NCBI GenBank assembly: GCA_965214955.1
Contig: CBDCCU010000007.1
Span: 124,001-188,000 of the forward strand
DNA: 64,000 nt
DNA from: Aliikangiella sp965214955
GTDB lineage: Bacteria; Pseudomonadota; Gammaproteobacteria; Enterobacterales; Kangiellaceae
Reading direction: 5' to 3'
Shown here: positions 27,383 to 36,045 of the stretch, piece by piece
Layout of the letters: the number at the start of each line of letters is the position of its first letter
How positions within the stretch are numbered: the stretch's first letter is position 1
The notes under the pieces: model-generated
Database searches by the model: none
Told to the model about the DNA's origin: nothing
The model's input: the letters and a program-made list of their open reading frames with translations, nothing else
Position numbers and translations under genes: made by a program

Positions 27383-28828
27383 TTGAAACGTCGCACTAAA
27401 ATAGTGACCACCTTAGGACCTGCCACCGACAATAAAGAAGCATTAACCGCCTTATTTAAAGCGGGAGCCAATGTTGTTAGGATGAACTTTTCTCATGGCT
27501 CAGCCGAAGATCACCTTAAGCGAACCAAAATGGTACGCGAGGTAGCCGACTCATTAGGATGTAACATTGCTATATTGGGTGACTTACAAGGTCCTAAAAT
27601 TCGTATTGCTCGTTTTAAAAGTAGTAAAGTAGCAATTAAGATTGGGCAAGAATTTGTGCTCGATGCCGATTTAGATACCAATGCAGGCGATGAAACTCAA
27701 GTAGGTATCGACTATAAAGAGCTTCCTAAAGACTGCAATATTGGTGATATTCTTCTACTTGATGATGGCAGAGTTGAACTTGAAATTACCGACATTAAGC
27801 AAAACAAGGTCATCACCAAAGTGTTAATTGGCGATGAACTTTCTAATAACAAAGGCATAAACCTTAAAGGTGGTGGTCTTTCTGCTACAGCGCTAACCAA
27901 CAAAGATATGGACGATATTAAGCTTGCCGCTAAAATGGAAGTTGATTATTTAGCCGTGTCTTTCCCGCGTACAGCCGAAGATATTCGCTTTGCCGAAAAG
28001 CTCGCTCGTGCCGCAGGATCTGATGCAGGCATTGTGGCTAAAATTGAACGCGCCGAAACGGTTAACTCGAAAACAACGCTGGATGAAATTATTAAAGCTT
28101 CTGCCGCAGTAATGGTTGCTCGCGGTGATTTGGGGGTTGAAATTGGTGATGCCGAGCTTATTGGCGTACAAAAGAAAATTATTCAGCGCGCCAGAAGCTT
28201 AGATAGAGCCGTTATTACCGCTACCCAAATGATGGAGTCAATGATCACCAACGCCATCCCTACTCGCGCTGAAGTATTTGATGTTGCCAATGCCGTGCTC
28301 GATGGTACCGATGCGGTTATGTTATCTGCCGAAACCGCTATGGGTGAGCATCCTATTCGTGTCGTTGAAGCCATGAGCCGAGTTTGTATTGGCGCAGAAA
28401 AAGAAAAAGCCACTCAAGTGTCAGGTCATAGAGTAGAACTTCAATGGGAAAATACCGACGAAGCCATTGCCATGGCAGCGATGTATGCCGCTAATCATTT
28501 ATCAAAAATTAAAGCCATTGTTTGTTTAACCGAATCTGGCTCTACTCCACTGTTAATGTCACGAATTAGAAGTGGCATTCCTATTTTTGCACTTACTCGC
28601 TTAGAAGCCACCAAGCGAAAAATGGCACTTTATCGCGGTGTGCAAGCCATTCAATTTGATCCAACCGTATTAGCCAGACACGATGTTAATCGCCTTGCTT
28701 GTGAAGAACTAGTTAAACTAGGTGCCGCCAAAGAAGGCGACTTAATCATATTAACTAAAGGCGATCACATGGGTATTTTAGGTGGTACTAATGCCCTTAA
28801 AATACTAAAAATTGGCTCGGTAGTTTAG
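27383..28828 (+). CDS. pyk: Pyruvate kinase
   Basis: Converts phosphoenolpyruvate and ADP to pyruvate and ATP at the end of glycolysis. The 481 residues show the N-terminal RRTKIVTTLGPAT, MNFSHG, the ILGDLQGPKIR strand, catalytic IVAKIERAE, MVARGDLGVEI and the TQMMESM motif. The length and C-terminal allosteric domain are of the PykA/PykF type. The ribosome-binding site is AGGAG. A likely weak terminator follows. Confidence 0.95.
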   Translation: MKRRTKIVTTLGPATDNKEALTALFKAGANVVRMNFSHGSAEDHLKRTKMVREVADSLGCNIAILGDLQGPKIRIARFKSSKVAIKIGQEFVLDADLDTNAGDETQVGIDYKELPKDCNIGDILLLDDGRVELEITDIKQNKVITKVLIGDELSNNKGINLKGGGLSATALTNKDMDDIKLAAKMEVDYLAVSFPRTAEDIRFAEKLARAAGSDAGIVAKIERAETVNSKTTLDEIIKASAAVMVARGDLGVEIGDAELIGVQKKIIQRARSLDRAVITATQMMESMITNAIPTRAEVFDVANAVLDGTDAVMLSAETAMGEHPIRVVEAMSRVCIGAEKEKATQVSGHRVELQWENTDEAIAMAAMYAANHLSKIKAIVCLTESGSTPLLMSRIRSGIPIFALTRLEATKRKMALYRGVQAIQFDPTVLARHDVNRLACEELVKLGAAKEGDLIILTKGDHMGILGGTNALKILKIGSVV

Positions 28829-28840
28829 CTTAAGCAAATA

Positions 28841-28871
28841 AATTTAGGGAATAAATTTTATTCCCTAAATT
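28841..28871 (+). terminator. Perfect palindrome after pyk, likely terminator
   Basis: AATTTAGGGAATAAA and its exact complement TTTATTCCCTAAATT flank one T. The stem is AT-rich and the following T tract is weak, so it may be a terminator or an mRNA-stabilising hairpin. Confidence 0.5.
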
Positions 28872-28926
28872 TAATAAAGCTTTTATACTCGGGTTCATTA
28901 TCCATTTTGCTTAATAAGGATCTGCC

Positions 28927-29451
28927 ATGCCGAATCAATTGGTTATTTCTGCGATTGGACCTAATCAAACTGGAATTGCCAACCAAATCACTGCTCTTAT
29001 CGCTAACTCTGGCTGCAACATTGTTGAAACTAAAATGAAAGCCATGGGCGATACTTTTAGTTTGGTTTTAATGGCAGAAGGCGAATGGAATGCTATTGCA
29101 AAACTAGAGCATTTGCTACCACAAAAGGCGCCAAGCCTTGGTATGACAACCATGATGCAGCGCACCGAAAAACTACACCCCACAAAAGCGCTCCCTTATC
29201 GAATTAAAATTATTGCATTAGATAATCCAGGCATCGTTCAAGAAACAACGCAATTTTTTGCCAAAAAAAATATTAACATTCAAGAAATGAGCTGTAATAC
29301 CTATCCATCACCGCAAACAGGCGCGCAAATTATTTCGTTAAAACTAACCATTAGTCTATCGGCAGATATTTCATTATCAGATCTACGTAACCAATTTAAC
29401 CAATTTTGTGCTGCAACCAACCTTGATGGCAGCCTCAACCCTCTTGCATAA
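28927..29451 (+). CDS. gcvR: ACT-domain glycine cleavage regulator (GcvR-like)
   Basis: A 174-residue protein with two ACT domains: the first at about 4-80 (LVISAIGPNQTGIANQITAL, NIVETKMKAMGDTFSLVLM), the second at about 90-170 (YRIKIIALDNPGIVQETTQF, NIQEMSCNTY). GcvR binds glycine and restrains the activator GcvA of the glycine cleavage operon. Neither gcvA nor gcvTHP is present here. The pairing with bcp directly downstream (20 bp) is a widespread gammaproteobacterial arrangement. Confidence 0.88.
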   Translation: MPNQLVISAIGPNQTGIANQITALIANSGCNIVETKMKAMGDTFSLVLMAEGEWNAIAKLEHLLPQKAPSLGMTTMMQRTEKLHPTKALPYRIKIIALDNPGIVQETTQFFAKKNINIQEMSCNTYPSPQTGAQIISLKLTISLSADISLSDLRNQFNQFCAATNLDGSLNPLA

Positions 29452-29471
29452 GCATTAAAAAAGGAAAACCT

Positions 29472-29933
29472 ATGAAACTTGGTGCAAAGCTTCCAAACCT
29501 TAATATTGAATCAACTGGAGAGCAAACTGTTAATCTGGCAAACATTAAAGACAAATTTGTGGTGGTTTATTTTTATCCAAGAGATAGCACCCCAGGTTGC
29601 ACTACCGAAGGCCAGAACTTTCGCGATCTTTATCAGGAATTTCAGGCGCTAAACTGTGAAATATTTGGTGTTTCTAAAGACTCTATAAAAAAACACGAAA
29701 ACTTTAAAGCCAAACAATCATTTCCTTTTGAACTGTTATCTGATCCTGACGAAAAGCTTTGCAATAAGTTTGATGTCATAAAACTCAAGAAAAACTATGG
29801 TAAAGAGTATATGGGAATAGAAAGAAGCACCTTTTTATTCAACCAATCAGGTCAATTAGTGTTTGAGTGGCGCAAAGTTCGGGTAAAAGGCCATGTAGAC
29901 GAAGTATTTAACAAGCTTAAAGAACTCGCTTAA
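29472..29933 (+). CDS. bcp: Thiol peroxidase Bcp (peroxiredoxin Q type)
   Basis: A 153-residue cytoplasmic peroxiredoxin that reduces hydroperoxides. The peroxidatic cysteine is in YFYPRDSTPGCTTEG (about residue 46). The second cysteine found five residues later in many Bcp proteins is absent (TTEGQN instead of a Cys), so this is an atypical or 1-Cys form unless a more distant Cys resolves it. The ribosome-binding site AAGGAAA is well placed, 20 bp after gcvR, indicating an operon. Confidence 0.92.
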   Translation: MKLGAKLPNLNIESTGEQTVNLANIKDKFVVVYFYPRDSTPGCTTEGQNFRDLYQEFQALNCEIFGVSKDSIKKHENFKAKQSFPFELLSDPDEKLCNKFDVIKLKKNYGKEYMGIERSTFLFNQSGQLVFEWRKVRVKGHVDEVFNKLKELA

Positions 29934-29974
29934 AGTTAATTGATCATAAACTTTTTCATCTAAAAGGAATCAGT

Positions 29975-31390
29975 ATGCCAAGATTAAAGTTTTCAGGTTC
30001 ACGACTTTTTGTATTAGACACCAATGTACTAATGCACGATCCAACCGCCCTATTTCGCTTTGCCGAGCACAATGTTTATATTCCTATGGTGGTTTTAGAA
30101 GAGCTTGATAATGGTAAAAAAGGAATGTCAGAAGTAGCGCGAAACGTACGCCAAGTAAGCCGCTATTTCGACACGTTAATGGAGCAAGCCAACGAAGATG
30201 ATATTAGTAAAGGTTTACCACTTGGTAATTCACCCTATTTACCCAAAGAAGAAAGAACCAACGGATTATTGTTTTTTCAAACCAGCGAAATGCAAACCGA
30301 AGATTTTCCATCGGGCTTAGCCTCTAGCAAAGTGGATAACACCATAGTCAGCATTGCTCACCGTTTACAGCAAGATAATAAAAATAAGCTAGTTACTTTA
30401 GTTTCTAAAGATATTAACCTGCGCATTAAAGCTAAAATTTTAGGGGTTCACGCAGAAGATTATTTTAATGATCAAGTTTTAGATGATTTAGAAAACCTAT
30501 TTACGGGTCAAAGCCTATTGCCCGATGATTTTTGGCAAACCCACGACAAAGCAATGAAGTCTTGGCAAGAAGAAGGTCGCACTTTTTATGAAGTGAATGG
30601 TCCATTAACCAGCTCATGGGTAACCAATCAATTTATCTATTTAAATGATGATTCAAACTTTGCCGCCATTGTTCGCAAAAAAGAAGGCGACACGGCAATT
30701 ATTGAACTTACAAAAGATCACTCATCACCCGCTAACGATGTTTGGGGAATAACCGCCAGAAACATCGAGCAAAGCTTTGCGCTTAATTTATTAATGGATC
30801 CTGAAATTGACTTTGTTACCCTGCAAGGCCCAGCTGGAACAGGTAAAACGCTACTCGCTTTAGCCGCCGCACTTGAGCAAACCATAGAGACTAAACAATA
30901 TAGTGAAATTATTGTTACTCGTGTTACGGTTCCTGTCGGTGAAGATATCGGCTTTTTACCCGGAACCGAAGAAGAAAAAATGAACCCGTGGATGGGCGCA
31001 TTTACCGATAACTTAGAAGTGCTTTCCCCTTCACAGTCGAACGATGATTGGGGCAAACAAGCCACCCAAGATATTCTACAAAAATGGCTAAAAGTTCGCT
31101 CATTAAACTTTATGCGCGGCAGAACCTTTATTAAAAAGTTTGTGATCATCGACGAAGCACAAAACCTCACCCCAAAACAAATGAAAACCCTAATTACCCG
31201 TTCAGGGCCAGGCACAAAAGTGGTTTGTTTAGGTAATGTACATCAAATTGATACCCCTTATTTAACCGAAACTAGCTCAGGCATTAGTTTTGTGGTGGAT
31301 AAATTTAAACATTGTGACTTTGCAGGACATATCAAACTGCATCGCGGTGAACGCTCTCGTTTGGCGGATTTTGCTTCTGATAATTTATGA
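29975..31390 (+). CDS. PIN-PhoH fusion ATPase/RNase-like protein
   Basis: A 471-residue protein. The N-terminal PIN domain (about 8-150) has the acidic FVLDTNVLMHDP and VVLEELDNGKKG motifs. The C-terminal PhoH ATPase has the P-loop GPAGTGKTLLALAAA (about 290) and Walker B KFVIIDEAQNLTP (about 390). Such PhoH2-type proteins are thought to unwind and cleave RNA, sometimes with a linked antitoxin-like gene, but none is seen here. It is preceded by its own AAAGGAA ribosome-binding site. Confidence 0.9.
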   Translation: MPRLKFSGSRLFVLDTNVLMHDPTALFRFAEHNVYIPMVVLEELDNGKKGMSEVARNVRQVSRYFDTLMEQANEDDISKGLPLGNSPYLPKEERTNGLLFFQTSEMQTEDFPSGLASSKVDNTIVSIAHRLQQDNKNKLVTLVSKDINLRIKAKILGVHAEDYFNDQVLDDLENLFTGQSLLPDDFWQTHDKAMKSWQEEGRTFYEVNGPLTSSWVTNQFIYLNDDSNFAAIVRKKEGDTAIIELTKDHSSPANDVWGITARNIEQSFALNLLMDPEIDFVTLQGPAGTGKTLLALAAALEQTIETKQYSEIIVTRVTVPVGEDIGFLPGTEEEKMNPWMGAFTDNLEVLSPSQSNDDWGKQATQDILQKWLKVRSLNFMRGRTFIKKFVIIDEAQNLTPKQMKTLITRSGPGTKVVCLGNVHQIDTPYLTETSSGISFVVDKFKHCDFAGHIKLHRGERSRLADFASDNL

Positions 31391-31513
31391 TAATAAATAG
31401 GCTGTAAGAAACACTTTGATATTATAAAGAGCAATAAAGACAGTATTTTTATTGCTCTACGTTACATGTCAATATTAGTATGAAAATTAGTCTTATTAAC
31501 ACTGGAGACTAAT

Positions 31514-31606
31514 ATGAAAACTAGACCTGCTAGCTTAAAGGCTCGCTTAGTAGCAATCACCCTTCTTTTATCTGGCTGTCAAAGCTTTTCATCAAACTTC
31601 ATCTAG
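31514..31606 (+). CDS. Tiny lipoprotein (30 residues)
   Basis: An open frame with GGAG 8 bp before ATG 31514. It encodes a basic N-terminus (KTRPASLKAR), a short hydrophobic stretch and the lipobox LLSGC, with the lipidated Cys at residue 22 and only eight residues after it. The shape resembles entericidin-type lipoproteins or colicin-lysis lipoproteins, but I cannot assign a family. It could also be the truncated start of a larger lipoprotein; a TAG follows SSNFI. It lies in the 355-bp gap between the PhoH gene and the next exported protein. Confidence 0.5.
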   Translation: MKTRPASLKARLVAITLLLSGCQSFSSNFI

Positions 31607-31745
31607 ACTGGTAATTTTCTGACATTATCTAATAATATTCAGACAATTCAGGCAGTTACATTGAATGTTTTAATAAGAAAGAGTAACTTCTTGCTTTACA
31701 CTCTAACCAATACAAAGAAACCAAGCTATTTAGGGAATGTAAATT

Positions 31746-32069
31746 ATGAACTTATTTTTAAGAGTTATTACCATTGTTTTTTTCACTTCTGTGTTTTTGT
31801 TTACATTTAATACTCAAGGCAATGAGCTCCCAGTAGATCCCCCATCTGAAACACAAGAAGCTGATGATGATGATTGGGCTCCTAAACTCAGAGTTGTTAA
31901 CCACCCAACAACACTTATGCCAACATTGCTGGAACTAATATTAGAAACTCCAACAAAGGCTTTTTATGAGCAAAAATCTAAACCGAAACCTCCTATGAAG
32001 TCTGTTTGTCAATTACAGCCAGATATTTGTATAATAGAAAGAGATCCAGATTCAGACTCAAACTTATAA
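31746..32069 (+). CDS. Small exported protein of unknown function
   Basis: A 107-residue protein with an N-terminal signal peptide (about residues 1-25, hydrophobic VITIVFFTSVFLFTF), an acidic stretch (EADDDDW) and a C-terminal part with a cysteine pair (VCQLQPDICI) that could form a disulfide. No family is recognised. It ends 3 bp before the TTG start of the large hybrid sensor, so the two are almost certainly translationally coupled. It may be an accessory to that sensor. Confidence 0.65.
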   Translation: MNLFLRVITIVFFTSVFLFTFNTQGNELPVDPPSETQEADDDDWAPKLRVVNHPTTLMPTLLELILETPTKAFYEQKSKPKPPMKSVCQLQPDICIIERDPDSDSNL

Positions 32070-32072
32070 AAT

Positions 32073-35000
32073 TTGAAATATATTTGTAAACTCTCAACTT
32101 TACTCATTCTCATATTAATTCACTCAAATACTGCTTCAGCATATCAATTGCTGAAGCAGTCTAACGTTAACTTAAAACAAGTCAGTTTTGGCGACAACAG
32201 TTTATACTCTTCTCCAGATTTCTCGTTTCGTTCCTCAGATAGTTCTTTGTGGTTGCTTTCATCTCGCGGAATTGTTCGTAAACAAGGAGAATGGATCACT
32301 AATTATGAATACCCTGGTCTCAAGTCAGATTATTTCAGCCCAGAACTCTCACCGTTAATCAGAGCTATCGAATTCAAAGGAAAAATAATTTTATCTATTA
32401 ATAAGCAAATGATTTACTTTGATCAAGACCTGAATACTTGGTTAACTTTGAATTATCAGCCAAAAGACGATGAAATTATTACAGGATTACAGGTTTTCCA
32501 AGAAAAGCTTTGGTACTCAACAATCAAAGGATTATATTTTAGTGATGAAATTGGTAAAAAATTTAGTACGCTCTCTATTCCTAAGCATTTACAACACTCT
32601 CGTACTAAATTTCCATTAATAACGGAGCTTTTTGTAAATAATGAAAGTAAATCACTATGGATTGGCTCATATTTCTCAACTTTGTTTAAGGTATCATTTA
32701 AAGACAGCACATATCAGTTTGACAAATACACATTACAAAAGAATAAAAATCAAATTGTTCATGATATAAAACAATTAGATAATAACACTTTGCTAATCGG
32801 TAGCTCTATTGGATTGTTAACCTTTAACTTATCAACTAATAAATCTGTAAATTTAACGGCTAATTATAATTTGCCTTATATAGATAATATTGTAATTACA
32901 AAAAATGATTACTGGTTTATTTCTGAAGGAAAGGTCTATTTTTATAACAAAAATTTAAAGCAAGTTTTTTATATCTCAGAAGATACTTTACCTTTTAAAA
33001 CAAAATCATATACAGCTACGAGCTTATATAAAGACTTCGAAGAAAATATATGGATTACTTTAACAGGCAACGGGCTTATACAACACAACCCATATTTTAA
33101 CAAATTTAGATATTCACCAAACATAACTAGGGGCGCAAGAAACCTTAATTTATTATTTAAAAATAAAAAAGACCAGTTAATGTATAGTTTTGAAAATAAG
33201 CTTTTTCAAAGCCACACTAATGATACTTTATCCATTGATGCAAACTCAGTTACATTTCATAAAGAAAAAATGTATGTAGGTGAAAATGGATTAGTTTCGG
33301 TTTATCAAAATCAAAAAAAAACTGATGAAATTATAATACCAGGAGAAAAAGCAAACATTAGCTCTTTAACTGTTGATAAAATGGATCAACTTTGGATTAT
33401 TGATGTGCTAAAAGGATTGTTTATATATTCTTTACCAAACAAACAGTTTATCAACACTAGTAGTATAGAATCAAAAGGTGCAAACCAAGCTAATTATGTC
33501 ACCACAACAAATAATGGTGATATCGTAGTCTTAACATCAAATCAAATTAATCGTTATTCTATACTAAACTCTGGAAAGACTAAGTTAATAGAGTCCGTTA
33601 ATCTAAAAAATCAAATAAGTAAGAGCCACAAACAAAATAATCATTTAATGGTACTTCATCCTAACAATAAAATAAGCAAGCTAGATCTAGAGACTTTCAA
33701 ATATCAGAGCTTTCAATTTAGTAATATTTCTGAAGATATAAGTTGTGCGCTTACTGGAGAGGGTAACAACTGGTGGCTAGCACTTAAAAATGGAAATCTA
33801 GTCAAGCTTAATAATGAAAGTAAAAATGAAGCAGTTTACTCTCAAAAAGACGGGATTCCTATGGGAGGAGTTAATGGAAATTACTGTCTTAAGTTTTTTG
33901 ATTCTTACTTATTTTCAACTCACTCAGGTGTAATAGAAACCAATCAATCATACATATCGCCCATTGACGCTAACAATAAAACCCACATAGCAATGATCAA
34001 TAGCTCAAAGGGTAAAACCAATCATACAGCCCTTAATTCAGAGCTAGAGTTAAGCTCATCAGATTTTCCTATGCAAATAGATTTTTATTCATCAAGCTTA
34101 ATTTTTCCACAAGAGAACCAATTTAGATATAGATTAAATGAAACCCATAAATGGCAAGAGCTTGAAAACAATTCAAAAAGTTTAATTGTTACTAACTTAA
34201 AACCAGGAAGTTATAATGTAGAACTGCAGTCTCGACTGTCCAATTATGAGTGGAGCCAATCACTAAGCATAAGAATAAAATCCCTAAATTCTCTCTGGTT
34301 AAGTTGGTGGGCAATATTAATTTATTTAATTCTATTATTAAGTAGCATTTATTTTTATTCATTACTGAGAGTTAAGAGACTAAAAACAAGAGCATTAAAG
34401 CTTGAGAAACAAGTTCAAACAAGAACAAGCCAACTAAATGAACTTATTAATAAAAAAAATGAAGAATTTGCCAATATTTCACATGAATTTAGAACTCCGC
34501 TCACTATTGTACTTGGCTCTTTACAGCAACTAATATCAAAAGAAAAACATGAAAGTAAAAAATCCTCCCTTCAAACGATAAAAAGAAATTCTTCTAGATT
34601 GTTAAGAATGGTTGACCAGATACTTCATTTGGAGAAGTTTAGAGTCCAAAGAGTAGCTGAAACGACATATATATCGGTAAAACCAATCTCAGAGCAAATT
34701 GGGAACTCATTTAAAGTACTTGCAGAGCAACAAGGACTAAAAATGCAAATAGGAAAAATAGATGATGCTTGGCTATATTTTACTCCTGATTCACTAGAAA
34801 GAATTTTATTAAACTTACTTTCAAATGCTCTTAAATATTCTAACGAAGGCGATACGATTAAGTTTTCTATTGAAAAAGTTAATGAAACTCAATTGAAAAT
34901 TATAGTTGAAGATAGCGGTATTGGAATACCTAACGATAAACAAGAAGATATTTTTAAACGGTTTAATCGCGTATTAAATCCTAACTCTGAAAGCATAATA

Positions 35001-36026
35001 GGAGCAGGAATAGGTCTTTCATTAGTTAAAGAATTAGTTGAATACCACAATGGAACAATTGATCTTGATAGTACTAGTGGAAAAGGTTCTAAATTTACAG
35101 TAAACCTGCCACTAGCCATTCCAAGTAAAACTTATAATATAGAAAATAGCGCCCTTAATATAGAAATGATTAATTCTGAGTTAGAAAACATAGAAAAGCC
35201 AAGCCCATTAGAATTTAACTCAAATAGAAATAATACTTTAACACTCCCACAAGATGCCGCAACAATACTTATCGTTGAAGATAACCCAGATATGAGACAA
35301 CATATTTCCAATATGTTGAGCTCAAATTATCATACTATTACTGCTATAAATGGAGAAGAAGGTTTTTCTTATGCTAAAAAAGAGATTCCTGATTTAATAT
35401 TAAGTGATGTGATGATGCCCCAAATGGATGGCTTTGAGCTCTGTGAGCAATTAAAATCAAATGAACTTACAAGCCATATCCCTTTAATCTTATTAACAGC
35501 CAGAGCAGATCGTAAAAGCCGAATAACTGGGTGGAAGAAACAAGCTGATGACTATCAAACTAAACCATTTGATAACGAAGAACTAATCATTCGAATTCAA
35601 AATCTTTTAGACATTAGAGCATTATTAAAAGATAGATTTTTATCTAATGTTCAAGCAAATGATATTAATATTCATAAAATTGATTCTAACGATCCTGATA
35701 ATGATTGGGAATTACAACAATCTGAGTTTTTTGAAAAATTCATAAAAGAACTTGAAAAAAGTTATGCTAATTCAAATTTAAAAGTTGCACAAATTGCTAG
35801 CTCATTGGCTATGACTGAGAGGCAGTTATACCGAAAATTAAAAGGTATAATTAATCAAACACCTGCAGAATATTTAAAAAACTATCGATTAGAAAAAGCA
35901 ATTATTCTTGTTAAAAAAGGAATACCTGCTGGCAATATTTCTTTTGATGTTGGTTTTTCTAGCCATAGTTATTTTAGTAAGTGCTTTAAAGCTAAATATG
36001 GTAACTCACCTAGTGATTACCAATAA
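32073..36026 (+). CDS. Hybrid two-component system in one protein: propeller sensor, histidine kinase, receiver, AraC domain
   Basis: A 1317-residue protein containing a whole signalling chain. A signal peptide (1-24, cleavage after TASA) precedes a periplasmic two-component-regulator propeller (about 30-650) and a Y_Y_Y domain (about 665-735). Next come one membrane helix (about 742-765) and HisKA with the phospho-acceptor His804 in ANISHEFRTPL. An HATPase (NLLSNALKYS, DSGIGI, GAGIGLSL) and a receiver with Asp1112 in LILSDVMMPQMDG follow, and the last 100 residues are an AraC-type helix-turn-helix. Members of this class, best studied in Bacteroides, bind extracellular glycans and activate adjacent polysaccharide genes; none are visible here. 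The start is TTG with no clear ribosome-binding site, coupled to the gene 3 bp upstream; the signal peptide supports this start. Confidence 0.92.
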   Translation: MKYICKLSTLLILILIHSNTASAYQLLKQSNVNLKQVSFGDNSLYSSPDFSFRSSDSSLWLLSSRGIVRKQGEWITNYEYPGLKSDYFSPELSPLIRAIEFKGKIILSINKQMIYFDQDLNTWLTLNYQPKDDEIITGLQVFQEKLWYSTIKGLYFSDEIGKKFSTLSIPKHLQHSRTKFPLITELFVNNESKSLWIGSYFSTLFKVSFKDSTYQFDKYTLQKNKNQIVHDIKQLDNNTLLIGSSIGLLTFNLSTNKSVNLTANYNLPYIDNIVITKNDYWFISEGKVYFYNKNLKQVFYISEDTLPFKTKSYTATSLYKDFEENIWITLTGNGLIQHNPYFNKFRYSPNITRGARNLNLLFKNKKDQLMYSFENKLFQSHTNDTLSIDANSVTFHKEKMYVGENGLVSVYQNQKKTDEIIIPGEKANISSLTVDKMDQLWIIDVLKGLFIYSLPNKQFINTSSIESKGANQANYVTTTNNGDIVVLTSNQINRYSILNSGKTKLIESVNLKNQISKSHKQNNHLMVLHPNNKISKLDLETFKYQSFQFSNISEDISCALTGEGNNWWLALKNGNLVKLNNESKNEAVYSQKDGIPMGGVNGNYCLKFFDSYLFSTHSGVIETNQSYISPIDANNKTHIAMINSSKGKTNHTALNSELELSSSDFPMQIDFYSSSLIFPQENQFRYRLNETHKWQELENNSKSLIVTNLKPGSYNVELQSRLSNYEWSQSLSIRIKSLNSLWLSWWAILIYLILLLSSIYFYSLLRVKRLKTRALKLEKQVQTRTSQLNELINKKNEEFANISHEFRTPLTIVLGSLQQLISKEKHESKKSSLQTIKRNSSRLLRMVDQILHLEKFRVQRVAETTYISVKPISEQIGNSFKVLAEQQGLKMQIGKIDDAWLYFTPDSLERILLNLLSNALKYSNEGDTIKFSIEKVNETQLKIIVEDSGIGIPNDKQEDIFKRFNRVLNPNSESIIGAGIGLSLVKELVEYHNGTIDLDSTSGKGSKFTVNLPLAIPSKTYNIENSALNIEMINSELENIEKPSPLEFNSNRNNTLTLPQDAATILIVEDNPDMRQHISNMLSSNYHTITAINGEEGFSYAKKEIPDLILSDVMMPQMDGFELCEQLKSNELTSHIPLILLTARADRKSRITGWKKQADDYQTKPFDNEELIIRIQNLLDIRALLKDRFLSNVQANDINIHKIDSNDPDNDWELQQSEFFEKFIKELEKSYANSNLKVAQIASSLAMTERQLYRKLKGIINQTPAEYLKNYRLEKAIILVKKGIPAGNISFDVGFSSHSYFSKCFKAKYGNSPSDYQ

Positions 36027-36045
36027 AATTGAAACCAAAGAAGGG

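Noticed and set aside
31746..36026. Toxin-antitoxin or phage-defence locus around the PhoH and hybrid-sensor genes
   Set aside because: PIN-PhoH proteins can be linked to antitoxins, but no small antitoxin-like gene adjoins it, and the exported proteins have signal peptides, which does not fit.
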